DNA of 26,836 bases from Cyanobacteria bacterium UBA791 (lineage in GTDB: Bacteria; Cyanobacteriota; Vampirovibrionia; Gastranaerophilales; Gastranaerophilaceae): contig DBIX01000018.1 in NCBI GenBank assembly GCA_002297005.1, positions 1 through 26,836 of the forward strand. The letters run 5' to 3'. Numbering within the stretch: the first letter of the stretch is position 1; every line of letters starts with the position of its first letter. The position numbers were made by a program, and so were the translations under genes. The notes below the pieces were generated by a model. It was given only the letters and a program-made list of their open reading frames with translations. It did not search any database and was not told where the DNA came from. Below are positions 7,392 through 15,561 of this stretch, piece after piece.

Positions 7392-8010
7392 TGAAATTGT
7401 TTCAAATTTAAAAAATGCAAATTTAAAGCAAAGTGATTTTGTTAAACTTATGGAAAATTTTAAAAATCCATATTTAGTTCTTATTGCTTGTATTTTAAGC
7501 TTAAGAACAAACGATAAAACTACATACCCAGCTACTTTAAGGATGCTAGAATTGGCAAAAACTCCTGAAGAAATGGCAAAAGTAAAAGTCGAAGATTTAG
7601 AAAAAGCAATTTATCCAGTAGGATTTTACGGAAACAAAGCAAAGCAAATTATACAATTATCAAAAGAACTTTTAGAAAAATATGATTCAAAAGTTCCAGA
7701 CGAGATTGATGAGTTAATCAAATTCAAAGGCGTTGGCAGAAAAACTGCAAATCTTGTTTTGGCAAAAGGGTTTAATAAACCGGCAATTTGTGTTGATGTT
7801 CATGTTCATAGAATTTTTAATAGATTAGGATATGTGAATACAAAAACACCTGAAGAAACGGAATTTGCATTAAGAGAAAAACTACCTAAAAAATATTGGA
7901 TTGATATAAATACGTTAATAGTAACCTTTGGGCAAAATATTTGCAAGCCACAAAGACCGCTTTGTAAGGAATGTCCAATAGCTTCTTACTGCCCATCAAA
8001 AATTGGTTAA
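7384..8010 (+). CDS. nth: Endonuclease III (DNA glycosylase/AP lyase)
   Basis: Base-excision repair enzyme that removes oxidised pyrimidines and cuts the abasic site. The helix-hairpin-helix is FKGVGRKTAN (114-123) with catalytic Lys120. Catalytic Asp138 lies in CVDVHVHR. The C-terminal [4Fe-4S] ligands are Cys187, Cys194, Cys197 and Cys203, in the exact C-x6-C-x2-C-x5-C spacing. The substrate-side motif reads ILSLRTND where E. coli has LSAQATD, a variant seen in some other Nth branches. At 208 residues it is normal. It overlaps lpxK by 8 bp and is co-transcribed with the envelope genes, though unrelated in function. Confidence 0.95.
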   Translation: MIDEIVSNLKNANLKQSDFVKLMENFKNPYLVLIACILSLRTNDKTTYPATLRMLELAKTPEEMAKVKVEDLEKAIYPVGFYGNKAKQIIQLSKELLEKYDSKVPDEIDELIKFKGVGRKTANLVLAKGFNKPAICVDVHVHRIFNRLGYVNTKTPEETEFALREKLPKKYWIDINTLIVTFGQNICKPQRPLCKECPIASYCPSKIG

Positions 8011-8013
8011 GAA

Positions 8014-8043
8014 TTGCAAAATATTTTACACAAGTAATAATAT
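8014..8043 (+). promoter_or_regulatory. Possible promoter for the TPR-lipoprotein pair
   Basis: TTGCAA (8014-8019) and TAATAT (8038-8043) lie 18 bp apart in the 68-bp gap after nth. A strong RBS (AGGGAGA) precedes the ATG at 8079. The region is very AT-rich and other -10 choices exist (TAATAA 8035, TATATA further down), so the exact box is uncertain. No terminator separates it from nth. Confidence 0.4.
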
Positions 8044-8078
8044 TTGTTATTCTTATATAGACTATATAGGGAGATATT

Positions 8079-10154
8079 ATGAAACGTTTTATAGCAATAC
8101 TTGCAGTAATTTTATTTATACAAGGTTCTTCATCTGAAGCTCAAATGACATCAGAAGCACATGCTCACTATCAAAATGCATGTCAGCTAGAATACCAACA
8201 TAGATACGAAGAAGCTATCCAGTTAATTTATGAGGCTATAAAAGAAAATGGTGATGATGCTATTTTGTATACAAAGCTTGCAGGTTTGTATACTGATTTA
8301 GGTGATAATCAAAACGCTTTAGCTGCTTATAAAAAAGCTATTAAGCTAAGACCAAACGATGCTTTCATTTATATCAGTATTGGTAATATTCTTCAAAATA
8401 TGAATGATTTTGATAATGCCTATAAATCATATATGCAAGCTATGGAACTATTCCCAAACTATAAATATAATTACGTAAATATTGCAAATATTTTATATTT
8501 ACAAGGTAATTATTCTCAAGCTATTGAAAATTATTTATCTTTCTTAAGTGCATATCCTGATCATTACGAAGCTAGAGAAAATCTTGCTAATTCGTATTTA
8601 AGAAACAATGACTACATAAAAGCTATTGAAGAGTTTTCAACTCTATATTCAAAAAATCCAACTTTATTTAAAGATTATGCCTCTTATGGTTATGCTTTAT
8701 TTAAAGAAAATCAATATTCGACTGCTATTGATATGTTCAAGCTTGCACTAAGAAACAATCCTGATAACATTTCAACTATGAGTTATTTAGCAATTTCATA
8801 TCAAGAAACAAAGAAATATAATGATTCAAAAGCGATGTTTGACAAAGTTTTTGAACTTAAACCTGATTGCCACGGTTTAAGATTTAACTATGCTCAACTA
8901 CTTGCAGATATGAAAGATATTGATGGGGCAATTAATCAATACAATATGTATTTGAAAGCTTATCCTGAAGATATAAACGCATATATCAAATTAGGTATGT
9001 TATACAAAAATAATAGAAAATATGACGAAGCTATTGCGACATTCACTAAAGTTTTACAAAAAGACCCAACTGACATGAAGTCAGAAAAGGCTTTAGCTGA
9101 ATCATATCATGCAAAAGGTGATTATATAAATGCCTTAAAACATTATGATATAGTTTTAGAAAACGAAGAAAACCGTGAAGCTTTAGCAAATAAGGCTCTT
9201 GTATTACACGCACTAAAAAAATACGACCAAGCTATCAGCTTATATTATGATTTGTTAGCAGAACAATCTAATGACAGATTGAGAAACAATTTAGTTGAAG
9301 CTCTTTGCATAAAAGGTGATACTTTCTTGTTGAAATCAGATTATAAAAACGCTTTAACTTATTTTGACAAAGCTGTAGAGGTTAATCCAAATTCAGCAAA
9401 AGCTTATTTCGGTTTAGCTCAAGCACACGACAGTCTTAACTTTAGAGATAGGGCAAATGAATACTATCAAAAAGCAATAGAACTTGCACCTGACAACAAG
9501 TCATATAAAACAGCTTATGATGGTTTTAAACAAAATCTTACAGACTCAGATAAAGCAATAGAAGAAAATGAAGTTAAAGCTTCTATGCCTGCAAATACAA
9601 ATACAGAAATTCAAGATTCAAATCCAGCAAAAATTGATAACAATATGGATTCTTTAATGATAAAAGGCAAAGAAAATCAAATTAATGATAAAGCAAAAGA
9701 ACTTATAGCAGAGGGTGATACTTTATATAAACAAACCCGATTTGATGAAGCTTTAGCAAATTATCTTGATGCATTAAAGATTAATTCTAATGATGCTACA
9801 ACCGCATTTAAGGTTGGTAATTTGTACAAAATGCAAAATGATATTGATAACGCAATTGATTACTATAAAAAGGCTACATCCTTAAATAAAAATTATGCAG
9901 ATGCATGGTTTAATTTAGGATTATCTTATGCAACATTAAATAATTATCGATTATGTAGAGAAAGTTTTAACAAAGTTATTGCTTTAAATCCTAATTATGC
10001 AAATGCTTATTACGCCATGGCATTGAGTTATGAAAAAGACGGTGATAACGCAAATGCAGTTAAGTACTATAAGTCATACCAAGACTTACTAACTGATGAA
10101 AAAACAAAGAAAGCTGTATCAAGCAAAATTACTGCATTAGAATCTAAAATATAA
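8079..10154 (+). CDS. Large exported TPR-repeat protein
   Basis: A 691-residue protein made almost entirely of tetratricopeptide repeats, likely a periplasmic or surface scaffold for protein-protein contacts. A Sec-type signal peptide (MKRF, hydrophobic core, cleavage near SSSEA-Q, about residue 21) opens it. More than ten 34-residue TPR units follow to about 486, with typical pieces such as AIKLRPNDAFIYISIGN. An Asn/Asp/Lys-rich linker (about 487-545) without repeats separates a final block of about four TPRs (545-685). No enzymatic domain is visible. AGGGAGA is the RBS. The downstream lipoprotein gene overlaps the stop by one base, so the two are co-translated and probably act together. It may belong to envelope assembly or polysaccharide export, but nothing in the sequence says which. 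Confidence 0.85.
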   Translation: MKRFIAILAVILFIQGSSSEAQMTSEAHAHYQNACQLEYQHRYEEAIQLIYEAIKENGDDAILYTKLAGLYTDLGDNQNALAAYKKAIKLRPNDAFIYISIGNILQNMNDFDNAYKSYMQAMELFPNYKYNYVNIANILYLQGNYSQAIENYLSFLSAYPDHYEARENLANSYLRNNDYIKAIEEFSTLYSKNPTLFKDYASYGYALFKENQYSTAIDMFKLALRNNPDNISTMSYLAISYQETKKYNDSKAMFDKVFELKPDCHGLRFNYAQLLADMKDIDGAINQYNMYLKAYPEDINAYIKLGMLYKNNRKYDEAIATFTKVLQKDPTDMKSEKALAESYHAKGDYINALKHYDIVLENEENREALANKALVLHALKKYDQAISLYYDLLAEQSNDRLRNNLVEALCIKGDTFLLKSDYKNALTYFDKAVEVNPNSAKAYFGLAQAHDSLNFRDRANEYYQKAIELAPDNKSYKTAYDGFKQNLTDSDKAIEENEVKASMPANTNTEIQDSNPAKIDNNMDSLMIKGKENQINDKAKELIAEGDTLYKQTRFDEALANYLDALKINSNDATTAFKVGNLYKMQNDIDNAIDYYKKATSLNKNYADAWFNLGLSYATLNNYRLCRESFNKVIALNPNYANAYYAMALSYEKDGDNANAVKYYKSYQDLLTDEKTKKAVSSKITALESKI

Positions 10155-10555
10155 TGAAGAAAATTTTTGTTTCAATATTCTTTATATTGTTTCTTGCAAC
10201 TGGTTGCATAAATAAAAACGCTGTCATTATTTTTAATGATGAGCCATTTTCTCGTGACAATTTTAATCAGGTTAAAACAAATTTTAGACAGGGTGAAAAA
10301 ATCTATTACTTGTTTGCAACTAAGAAGGATTTGACTTCCCCTTATATAAGAGTGCAAGTTTCATCGGTTGTAGATAAAACTTCATACCTTTTTTATAGAC
10401 CTTATTGGTCAGGTGATTACAGACTGATGAAAGATGAAGTTAATTACTATTCTGACTATGTCGTAATCCATTCTCGAGGTAAATATATGATGCAAATATT
10501 TAAGATGGAAGATTTACATCATCCACTTGCTTTTGCATTTTTTGTTGTAAACTAA
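10154..10555 (+). CDS. Small putative lipoprotein
   Basis: A 133-residue protein with a lipoprotein signal: MKK, a hydrophobic stretch, and LATGC with Cys18 as the lipid attachment site. The Thr at -2 makes the lipobox slightly unusual. The mature part is rich in Tyr/Phe and beta-prone and is not recognised. Start and stop are fused as TAATG with the TPR gene (1-bp overlap), so translation is coupled and a shared complex is plausible. Its stop codon overlaps the stop of the convergent glycosyltransferase gene in a shared CTAA, leaving no space for a terminator. Confidence 0.75.
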   Translation: MKKIFVSIFFILFLATGCINKNAVIIFNDEPFSRDNFNQVKTNFRQGEKIYYLFATKKDLTSPYIRVQVSSVVDKTSYLFYRPYWSGDYRLMKDEVNYYSDYVVIHSRGKYMMQIFKMEDLHHPLAFAFFVVN

Positions 10556-12183
10556 GGCTTTTCAAAAACTACAACAGACCAGTTGCCATTTTGTTCATAT
10601 CTAGTCATTTTTAAATCCTCATACATTTTCTTTATCAAGAAATTTTTCACATAAGAAAAAATTAAATATGGTTGAGGATAATTTTTGTAGATATTTTTGT
10701 TTGATGCAATTGAATATATTTGAACATCACTCAACATCGAAACAGAGTTTAGAAATACTACTGCAAGTTTTCTTCCACTTTTTAAATTTTGATAAAATTC
10801 TTCTTCAACTTTTGACGTAAAATAAGGATTTGCATTTGACGTATAAACTGGTTGATATAGCTTTTTACCATTTAATACAGCTTGTTCATAAGTCGTATTT
10901 GGCGTTAAGTAATAAAAGAAATTACCTTTGTGGATTTCTCTAATTTCATATTCAGAATAGTCAAAATATTTTGAAAATCTTTCTCTTGGATAATATGTAA
11001 ATAAAATAATGTCGTGGGGCTTTAGTTGAGAATGTTCTAGCAATTCTGCGACAAGCTTATTTGATTCAGGTTTATAAAAGTTTTGCTGAAAAGTTTTTGT
11101 GAAAAGAATTGAAATATTTAATAAAAATAAGACAACTATTAAGCCATATTTTAAATGACTTCTTTTAATATTCAATAAACCGTATAATGCTAAAAATATT
11201 AGTATTGGATAAGCTTCGGTATTATATTTAGTTAGAAAAACGAATTTTGAACTAAAAGACGCTAATATTAAGACAACAGTAGGTATTGTTGGAATTAGGA
11301 ATAGGCTTTTTGCGTATTCATTTTCAATAAATAGCGAATTTATAAGACCAATTATGCAAATCGTTGCAGGAACAACACCAAGTAAGAAAAATCCCCAACC
11401 AATCGCACTAAAAAAGTTCGCTGGGGCATTTATTAGGTTTACAAGATAATTTGAATATATGTCAGTAAACATAAAGGCTAATTTTGATAGCGAAGAAACA
11501 CCCCACCATTGAGAAAATGATATTGTGGTAAATATCTTTATAAAAACAGGCGTTAACAAAAGGAATAATACCCCAATTGAAAGGAAGATATTTCTTGTGT
11601 ATTTTAAGTTTCGGTCTTTTAAATAATACGCAACAACAAACATATTTGTTAAAACGTAAATAAAACCTAATGTATGAGTTAGTAAAATCAATACATTAAA
11701 TAGGATATAGAAAATTATATTTTTTTTGTCTTTGTCATCTTCTAGGAGTTTTATTGTATAAAGTAATGATAATGCTGATAACAAGAATATTAATGAATAT
11801 GGTCTAACTTCATAAGAATAATAAATAACAAAAGCACTTATTGCGGTAAATAAAGCACATAAATAGCCTAAAATCTTATTCTTTTGATTACCTACAAAGA
11901 ACATTACAAAGATACTTAAAAACCCGGTAATAAACGAACTTAATCTTAAAACCACATCACTATTACCTAATATAGCTGTATATATTTTTAGGCACACGTA
12001 ATACAAAGGCATGTGACATTGAGAAAGAATACCTTTTATAAAAGGTAAAAACAGCGGTTGCTGAGAGATATACCAGCCTACATATTCATCATTCCATAAA
12101 CCTTGTACATTATCATAAGGTAATATTCTAAAATACAACCCAAGTACTGTTATTATTAATATGGCTAAAATTGTAAAATTCAT
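10552..12183 (-). CDS. GT39/ArnT-like integral-membrane glycosyltransferase
   Basis: A polytopic membrane protein of 543 residues, roughly 11-13 hydrophobic segments over the first 370 residues, then a soluble C-terminal domain. Near the N-terminus GLWNDEYVGWYISQ (28-41) carries the Asp-Glu pair of the first extracytoplasmic loop that is catalytic in GT39/GT83-type (PMT, ArnT, RgtA-D) enzymes, followed by HMPLYY. Such enzymes move a sugar from a polyprenyl-phosphate carrier to lipid A, glycan or protein on the periplasmic side. The acceptor here is unknown. It is divergent from a DPM1-like GT2 that could make its donor. No Shine-Dalgarno; TATAAT lies 6 nt before the ATG. Its TAG stop overlaps the convergent lipoprotein gene. 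Confidence 0.82.
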   Translation of the reverse strand: MNFTILAILIITVLGLYFRILPYDNVQGLWNDEYVGWYISQQPLFLPFIKGILSQCHMPLYYVCLKIYTAILGNSDVVLRLSSFITGFLSIFVMFFVGNQKNKILGYLCALFTAISAFVIYYSYEVRPYSLIFLLSALSLLYTIKLLEDDKDKKNIIFYILFNVLILLTHTLGFIYVLTNMFVVAYYLKDRNLKYTRNIFLSIGVLFLLLTPVFIKIFTTISFSQWWGVSSLSKLAFMFTDIYSNYLVNLINAPANFFSAIGWGFFLLGVVPATICIIGLINSLFIENEYAKSLFLIPTIPTVVLILASFSSKFVFLTKYNTEAYPILIFLALYGLLNIKRSHLKYGLIVVLFLLNISILFTKTFQQNFYKPESNKLVAELLEHSQLKPHDIILFTYYPRERFSKYFDYSEYEIREIHKGNFFYYLTPNTTYEQAVLNGKKLYQPVYTSNANPYFTSKVEEEFYQNLKSGRKLAVVFLNSVSMLSDVQIYSIASNKNIYKNYPQPYLIFSYVKNFLIKKMYEDLKMTRYEQNGNWSVVVFEKP

Positions 12184-12199
12184 ATTTTAATTATATAAT
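12171..12199 (+). promoter_or_regulatory. Near-consensus promoter for the GT2 gene, inside the divergent gene
   Basis: TTGTAA (12171-12176) and TATAAT (12194-12199) with a 17-bp spacer. The -35 lies within the first codons of the opposite-strand glycosyltransferase. The predicted start near 12206 leaves a leader of only about 6 nt before ATG 12212, and no Shine-Dalgarno is present. Confidence 0.65.
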
Positions 12200-12218
12200 A
12201 TAAACAAAATTATGAAAC
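12190..12218 (-). promoter_or_regulatory. Overlapping opposite promoter for the GT39-like gene
   Basis: On the minus strand TATAAT (12195-12190) ends 6 nt before the ATG at 12183. The best 17-bp-spaced -35 is weak (GTTTCA, 12218-12213). The -10 boxes of the two divergent genes overlap by 2 bp in the palindrome ATTATATAAT, so RNA polymerase can serve only one direction at a time. Confidence 0.45.
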
Positions 12219-13141
12219 TAATTATCCAAATACCTTGTTATAATGAAGAAAAGACACTACCTATCACAATAAACTCATTACCAAAAGCGATTGAGGGTAT
12301 TGATGAAATTGAGGTGTTAATTATTAACGACGGTTCTACTGATAGCACAGTAAAAGTCGCAAAAGAACTTGGTATTAAGCATATTCATTCTTTAAATAAA
12401 AATTATGGACTTGCAAGGGCTTTTTCTGTTGGGCTAAATAAAGCAATAGAACTTGGTGCTGATATTATTGTTAATACTGATGCTGATAATCAGTATTGTG
12501 CAGAGGATATTTCAAAACTTATAAAACCAATTCTTGAAAACAGAGCAGATATGGTTATTGGCGAACGTCCTATTTCTAATATAAAACATTTTTCATTCGT
12601 GAAAAAATGTTTGCAGAAACTTGGTTCAAAAGTTATGAGCATAATTAGTGGGGTGCAAATAAATGATGCTCCTAGCGGATTTAGAGCTTTTTCTAGGAGA
12701 ACAGCTTTAAATATCAATGTATTTGATAATTACACATACACTCTTGAAACAATTATTCAAGCAAACGCAAAAGGTCTTGTAATAGAAAATGTTCCAATAA
12801 GAGTTAATAAAGAAGAACGTCCATCAAGACTTATTTCAAACATTTTCGTATACATATTGCGTTCAATTTTAACAATGATAAGAATGTTTGTTGTTTATAG
12901 ACCATTCAGATTTTTTGCAATAATTTCAGGTATCTTTTTAATCTTAGGATTACTGCTTGGCGGAAGATTTTTATATTATTACGCAATTGGAGAAGGTTCT
13001 GGTCATGTACAATCTTTAATCCTAGCCTCAATTTTAATCATTACTGGCGTACAAACTTCAGTAATTGCAATAGCCTCAGACTTACTTTCTATAAATAGAA
13101 AGCTTTTAGAAGATATTCAAATGAGATTAAAAAATAAATAA
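12212..13141 (+). CDS. GT2 polyprenyl-phosphate glycosyltransferase (DPM1-like)
   Basis: Family 2 glycosyltransferase likely to load a sugar onto polyprenyl phosphate. The GT-A domain spans about 1-225, with QIPCYNEE (6-13), IINDGSTD (37-44), the metal-binding NTDADNQY (88-95, DAD) and the acceptor-side DAPSGFRAFSRR. Two membrane helices follow (about 230-255 and 265-290), as in DPM1/GtrB-type enzymes. At 309 residues it is typical. The neighbouring divergent GT39-like enzyme uses this kind of donor, so the pair may be a two-step sugar transfer system for lipid A, surface glycan or proteins. The sugar and acceptor cannot be read from sequence. The stop TAA is immediately followed by the reversed stop of the next gene (TAATTA). 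Confidence 0.88.
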   Translation: MKLIIQIPCYNEEKTLPITINSLPKAIEGIDEIEVLIINDGSTDSTVKVAKELGIKHIHSLNKNYGLARAFSVGLNKAIELGADIIVNTDADNQYCAEDISKLIKPILENRADMVIGERPISNIKHFSFVKKCLQKLGSKVMSIISGVQINDAPSGFRAFSRRTALNINVFDNYTYTLETIIQANAKGLVIENVPIRVNKEERPSRLISNIFVYILRSILTMIRMFVVYRPFRFFAIISGIFLILGLLLGGRFLYYYAIGEGSGHVQSLILASILIITGVQTSVIAIASDLLSINRKLLEDIQMRLKNK

Positions 13142-14485
13142 TTAAGCGATTGAAGCTAATTTTTTATCGTTATCAACAACATTTTGAGGTAAACCTACGT
13201 GGTGAATACGAGGAATAATGTAATCTTCATTAAATTCAATAGGTTCGTCCATGTTGTCATCAGTATCGTTGCATACAAAGATTAATTTTCCGTCTGGAGC
13301 AAGTTTAGCACCGATAACTGTAATTTCGTGACCGCCTAAAACTTTGTTTTCTTCATCCATTTCTGTATAACCGATGATAACATTTTCACCTTGAGCTAAA
13401 GATTTTAATAAACTTCTTTTAACAGTATTAGCATCTGTTGTATGACCAACTAAAACTGCAGCTTGGCTACCGTCTTTATTTTCAACAGTTTTTACATCTT
13501 GGAAAGTAACTGAAGTTTTTGCTTTGTCACCGATAACTGATTCGGTAAATGTTTTTTCAATTTCAACTAAACCTCTATCATCAGGACTGAAAGAACCAAT
13601 TCTTCTATCTGTTAAAGCGTTATAAGTTTGTTGAGAACCAATGTTCATAAATGTTGATTGCATTAAAACATCAACTACAGAACGTTCGCCGGCATCTTTA
13701 TAAGAGTTTTGAATTTGAGCTCTGATAATTGCATTTTTGTCAGGAGCAACCGTAACTACAGCTTTATCTTCACCTTTCATTTGATAAGGAATTTTAAAGT
13801 TGTCTAATAACCATATTGAATCTTGTTTGTTTTCACATAAGCTGTTTAAAGAGATTTCTTTTGTTGCAGACATCTTTTCAGAGCTAAAACCTTCAGCTAA
13901 TCTTGCAAATTCAGCTGGCATTTGACTTGCTAAATTGTATTCGATAGAAGCTGCAACGCAACAACCTGAATTTTTAACATTTTGTTCTGATTTAACTGCA
14001 TTAAAATCTTTGTTTTCATCTTGTGATTGATAATCAGCTACTGCATCTTGCAAATGAGCTGGAATATCACCGAATTTTTGAGTGATTTTAAATGGATTAG
14101 CTAATGTTTTAACTGTTTCATTTAATACAACTTTTGCATCAAGACCTTTTGCTCTAGGGTTGGTAATAATATTGTGCAAATTGTCTAATGTTGAAGTTTT
14201 ATCATTTGAATTATTGTTTAATAAAATACCTGTTTTTAATAATAAATTAGCAGCTTGTCTACCGTCTTTATCAAGATTAGCTACTAAGTCAGAATATTTT
14301 GCTATATCAGCTTTTGAATTTAATTGAGTTTGAATTGTTGCATTGTGTTGTAATGCTTGATAAGTTGGAGTTTGGATAGGGTTTTGTGCATAGTTTTGAA
14401 CATTTGCAGATTTAGAAGCGTTTCCAAAAGAAACTCTTGAAGATGCAATATTCAAATTGTTTAATTTAAAGAAATTAGCTTGCAC
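13142..14485 (-). CDS. Putative papain/C39-like cysteine peptidase
   Basis: A 447-residue protein not recognised by name. The C-terminal half has the layout of a papain-fold cysteine peptidase: SGCCVAASIEYNL (173-185) with Cys175/Cys176 at a helix start, GGHEITVIGAKL (384-395) with His386, and FVCNDTDDN (403-411) with Asn406/Asp407. GENVIIGYT precedes the His strand, as in C39/C70-like proteins. The N-terminal 60 residues are Asn/Gln/Ser-rich, with VSFGNA at 18-23 and no Sec signal. A helical segment follows. The start is GTG at 14485, decided by AAGGTAGG 8 nt upstream. It could instead be a transglutaminase-like or inactive relative. Neighbours do not hint at its target. Confidence 0.6.
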   Translation of the reverse strand: MQANFFKLNNLNIASSRVSFGNASKSANVQNYAQNPIQTPTYQALQHNATIQTQLNSKADIAKYSDLVANLDKDGRQAANLLLKTGILLNNNSNDKTSTLDNLHNIITNPRAKGLDAKVVLNETVKTLANPFKITQKFGDIPAHLQDAVADYQSQDENKDFNAVKSEQNVKNSGCCVAASIEYNLASQMPAEFARLAEGFSSEKMSATKEISLNSLCENKQDSIWLLDNFKIPYQMKGEDKAVVTVAPDKNAIIRAQIQNSYKDAGERSVVDVLMQSTFMNIGSQQTYNALTDRRIGSFSPDDRGLVEIEKTFTESVIGDKAKTSVTFQDVKTVENKDGSQAAVLVGHTTDANTVKRSLLKSLAQGENVIIGYTEMDEENKVLGGHEITVIGAKLAPDGKLIFVCNDTDDNMDEPIEFNEDYIIPRIHHVGLPQNVVDNDKKLASIA

Positions 14486-14562
14486 TATTATTACCTACCT
14501 TATGTTTATATAAAAAATATTTTTATAGAAAAATTGCCTTTTTTGAGCTAAAATTATTAACA

Positions 14563-15561
14563 ATGGTAACAAATTCGATACAAAATAAAATAAAACCAAT
14601 GACTCGTGAGCAAATAATTATTGCAATCGATAGACTTACTCGATTTAAGCCTACTGTTGATAAGTATTTGAGAGTTTTTAAAGAAACCATTTTAAACAAC
14701 CTTATTACCCCAAGTTTTAAGAAAAAAGATTTGGACGAAATGGATTTTTCAAAAATTTCTGAACTTGCTACAGAAATTATTAATTTTTCGCTAAAAGAAT
14801 TGAAAGTTTTTGAAAAAGACGATTTAGCTTTAAATAAAAAATTAAAAGATTATGAAAATGATGTTTTTGTAAATTCAAAAGAAACACAAGAACTTTTAAA
14901 TAATAATATTAGCTATAAATCAGCCATAAAGCTATTTACAGAAGATGATTTAAAGGTTAAAAACTTATTATGGCTTTCAAAGCTTGAGTCAGAAGAAAAT
15001 TCAGCAGAATTACGAAAACAATACTCAACGCATTTTCCTTTGCAAAAAATTATCATTGCAGAGGGAATAACAGAAGAAATTTTACTTCCTGTTTTTGCAA
15101 AAATTCTTGGCGTTGATTTCGATAAATATGGATTTCATATAATTTCAGCAGGTGGCAAAAATCAAGTTGTAAAAGCCTTTTACCAGTATGCAGAAATTTT
15201 AAGATTACCAATTTTTGTATTACTAGATAATGATGCGAAAGAAAATCTTGAACAAATCAAGCCAAAAATTAGACCAATAGATAAAATTCACCTAGTTCAA
15301 TCAGGGGAATTTGAAGATTTACTTCCTCAAAATCTTATTTTAAGAACTCTGAATAATCACTTAAAAAACCTATCCTTTGTTGAGGTATCAGATTTTGATA
15401 GCGAACTATCAACAGTAAAAAATTTAGAAGAAATCTATAAAGAAAAAGGCTTAGAAGATTTTAAAAAATCAGACTTCGCACATCTTATAAGTGAAAATGT
15501 AAAAACAAAAGACGACTTATCGGCTGAAATTCTAAACATAATAGAAGAGTTAAAAGCCTAA
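14563..15561 (+). CDS. Stand-alone TOPRIM (OLD-like) domain protein
   Basis: A 332-residue protein. Residues 162-260 form a TOPRIM fold as in OLD-family nucleases: KIIIAEGITEEILLPVFAKI (163-182) with Glu167, ISAGGKNQV (194-202), VLLDNDAKE (219-227) with Asp222 and Asp224, and SGEFEDLLP (247-255). OLD proteins usually carry an N-terminal ABC-type ATPase. Here the first 160 residues are a charged helical region with no Walker motifs. It may be a nuclease or nucleotidyl-processing enzyme, possibly in DNA repair or phage defence; that is inferred from the family only. No Shine-Dalgarno; TAAAAT (14549-14554) lies 8 nt before the ATG with TAGAAA 17 bp upstream, suggesting a leaderless transcript. 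Its stop overlaps that of the convergent TPR gene. Confidence 0.72.
   Translation: MVTNSIQNKIKPMTREQIIIAIDRLTRFKPTVDKYLRVFKETILNNLITPSFKKKDLDEMDFSKISELATEIINFSLKELKVFEKDDLALNKKLKDYENDVFVNSKETQELLNNNISYKSAIKLFTEDDLKVKNLLWLSKLESEENSAELRKQYSTHFPLQKIIIAEGITEEILLPVFAKILGVDFDKYGFHIISAGGKNQVVKAFYQYAEILRLPIFVLLDNDAKENLEQIKPKIRPIDKIHLVQSGEFEDLLPQNLILRTLNNHLKNLSFVEVSDFDSELSTVKNLEEIYKEKGLEDFKKSDFAHLISENVKTKDDLSAEILNIIEELKA

Noticed and set aside
13210..14327. Calcium-binding loop in the peptidase-like protein (LDKDG at 71-75)
   Set aside because: Only DKDG is present; the remaining ligand positions of an EF-hand are missing.
13142..15561. Peptidase-like protein plus TOPRIM protein as one defence system
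   Set aside because: They are divergent with separate starts, no ATPase, helicase or toxin-antitoxin signature links them, and adjacency alone is not evidence.
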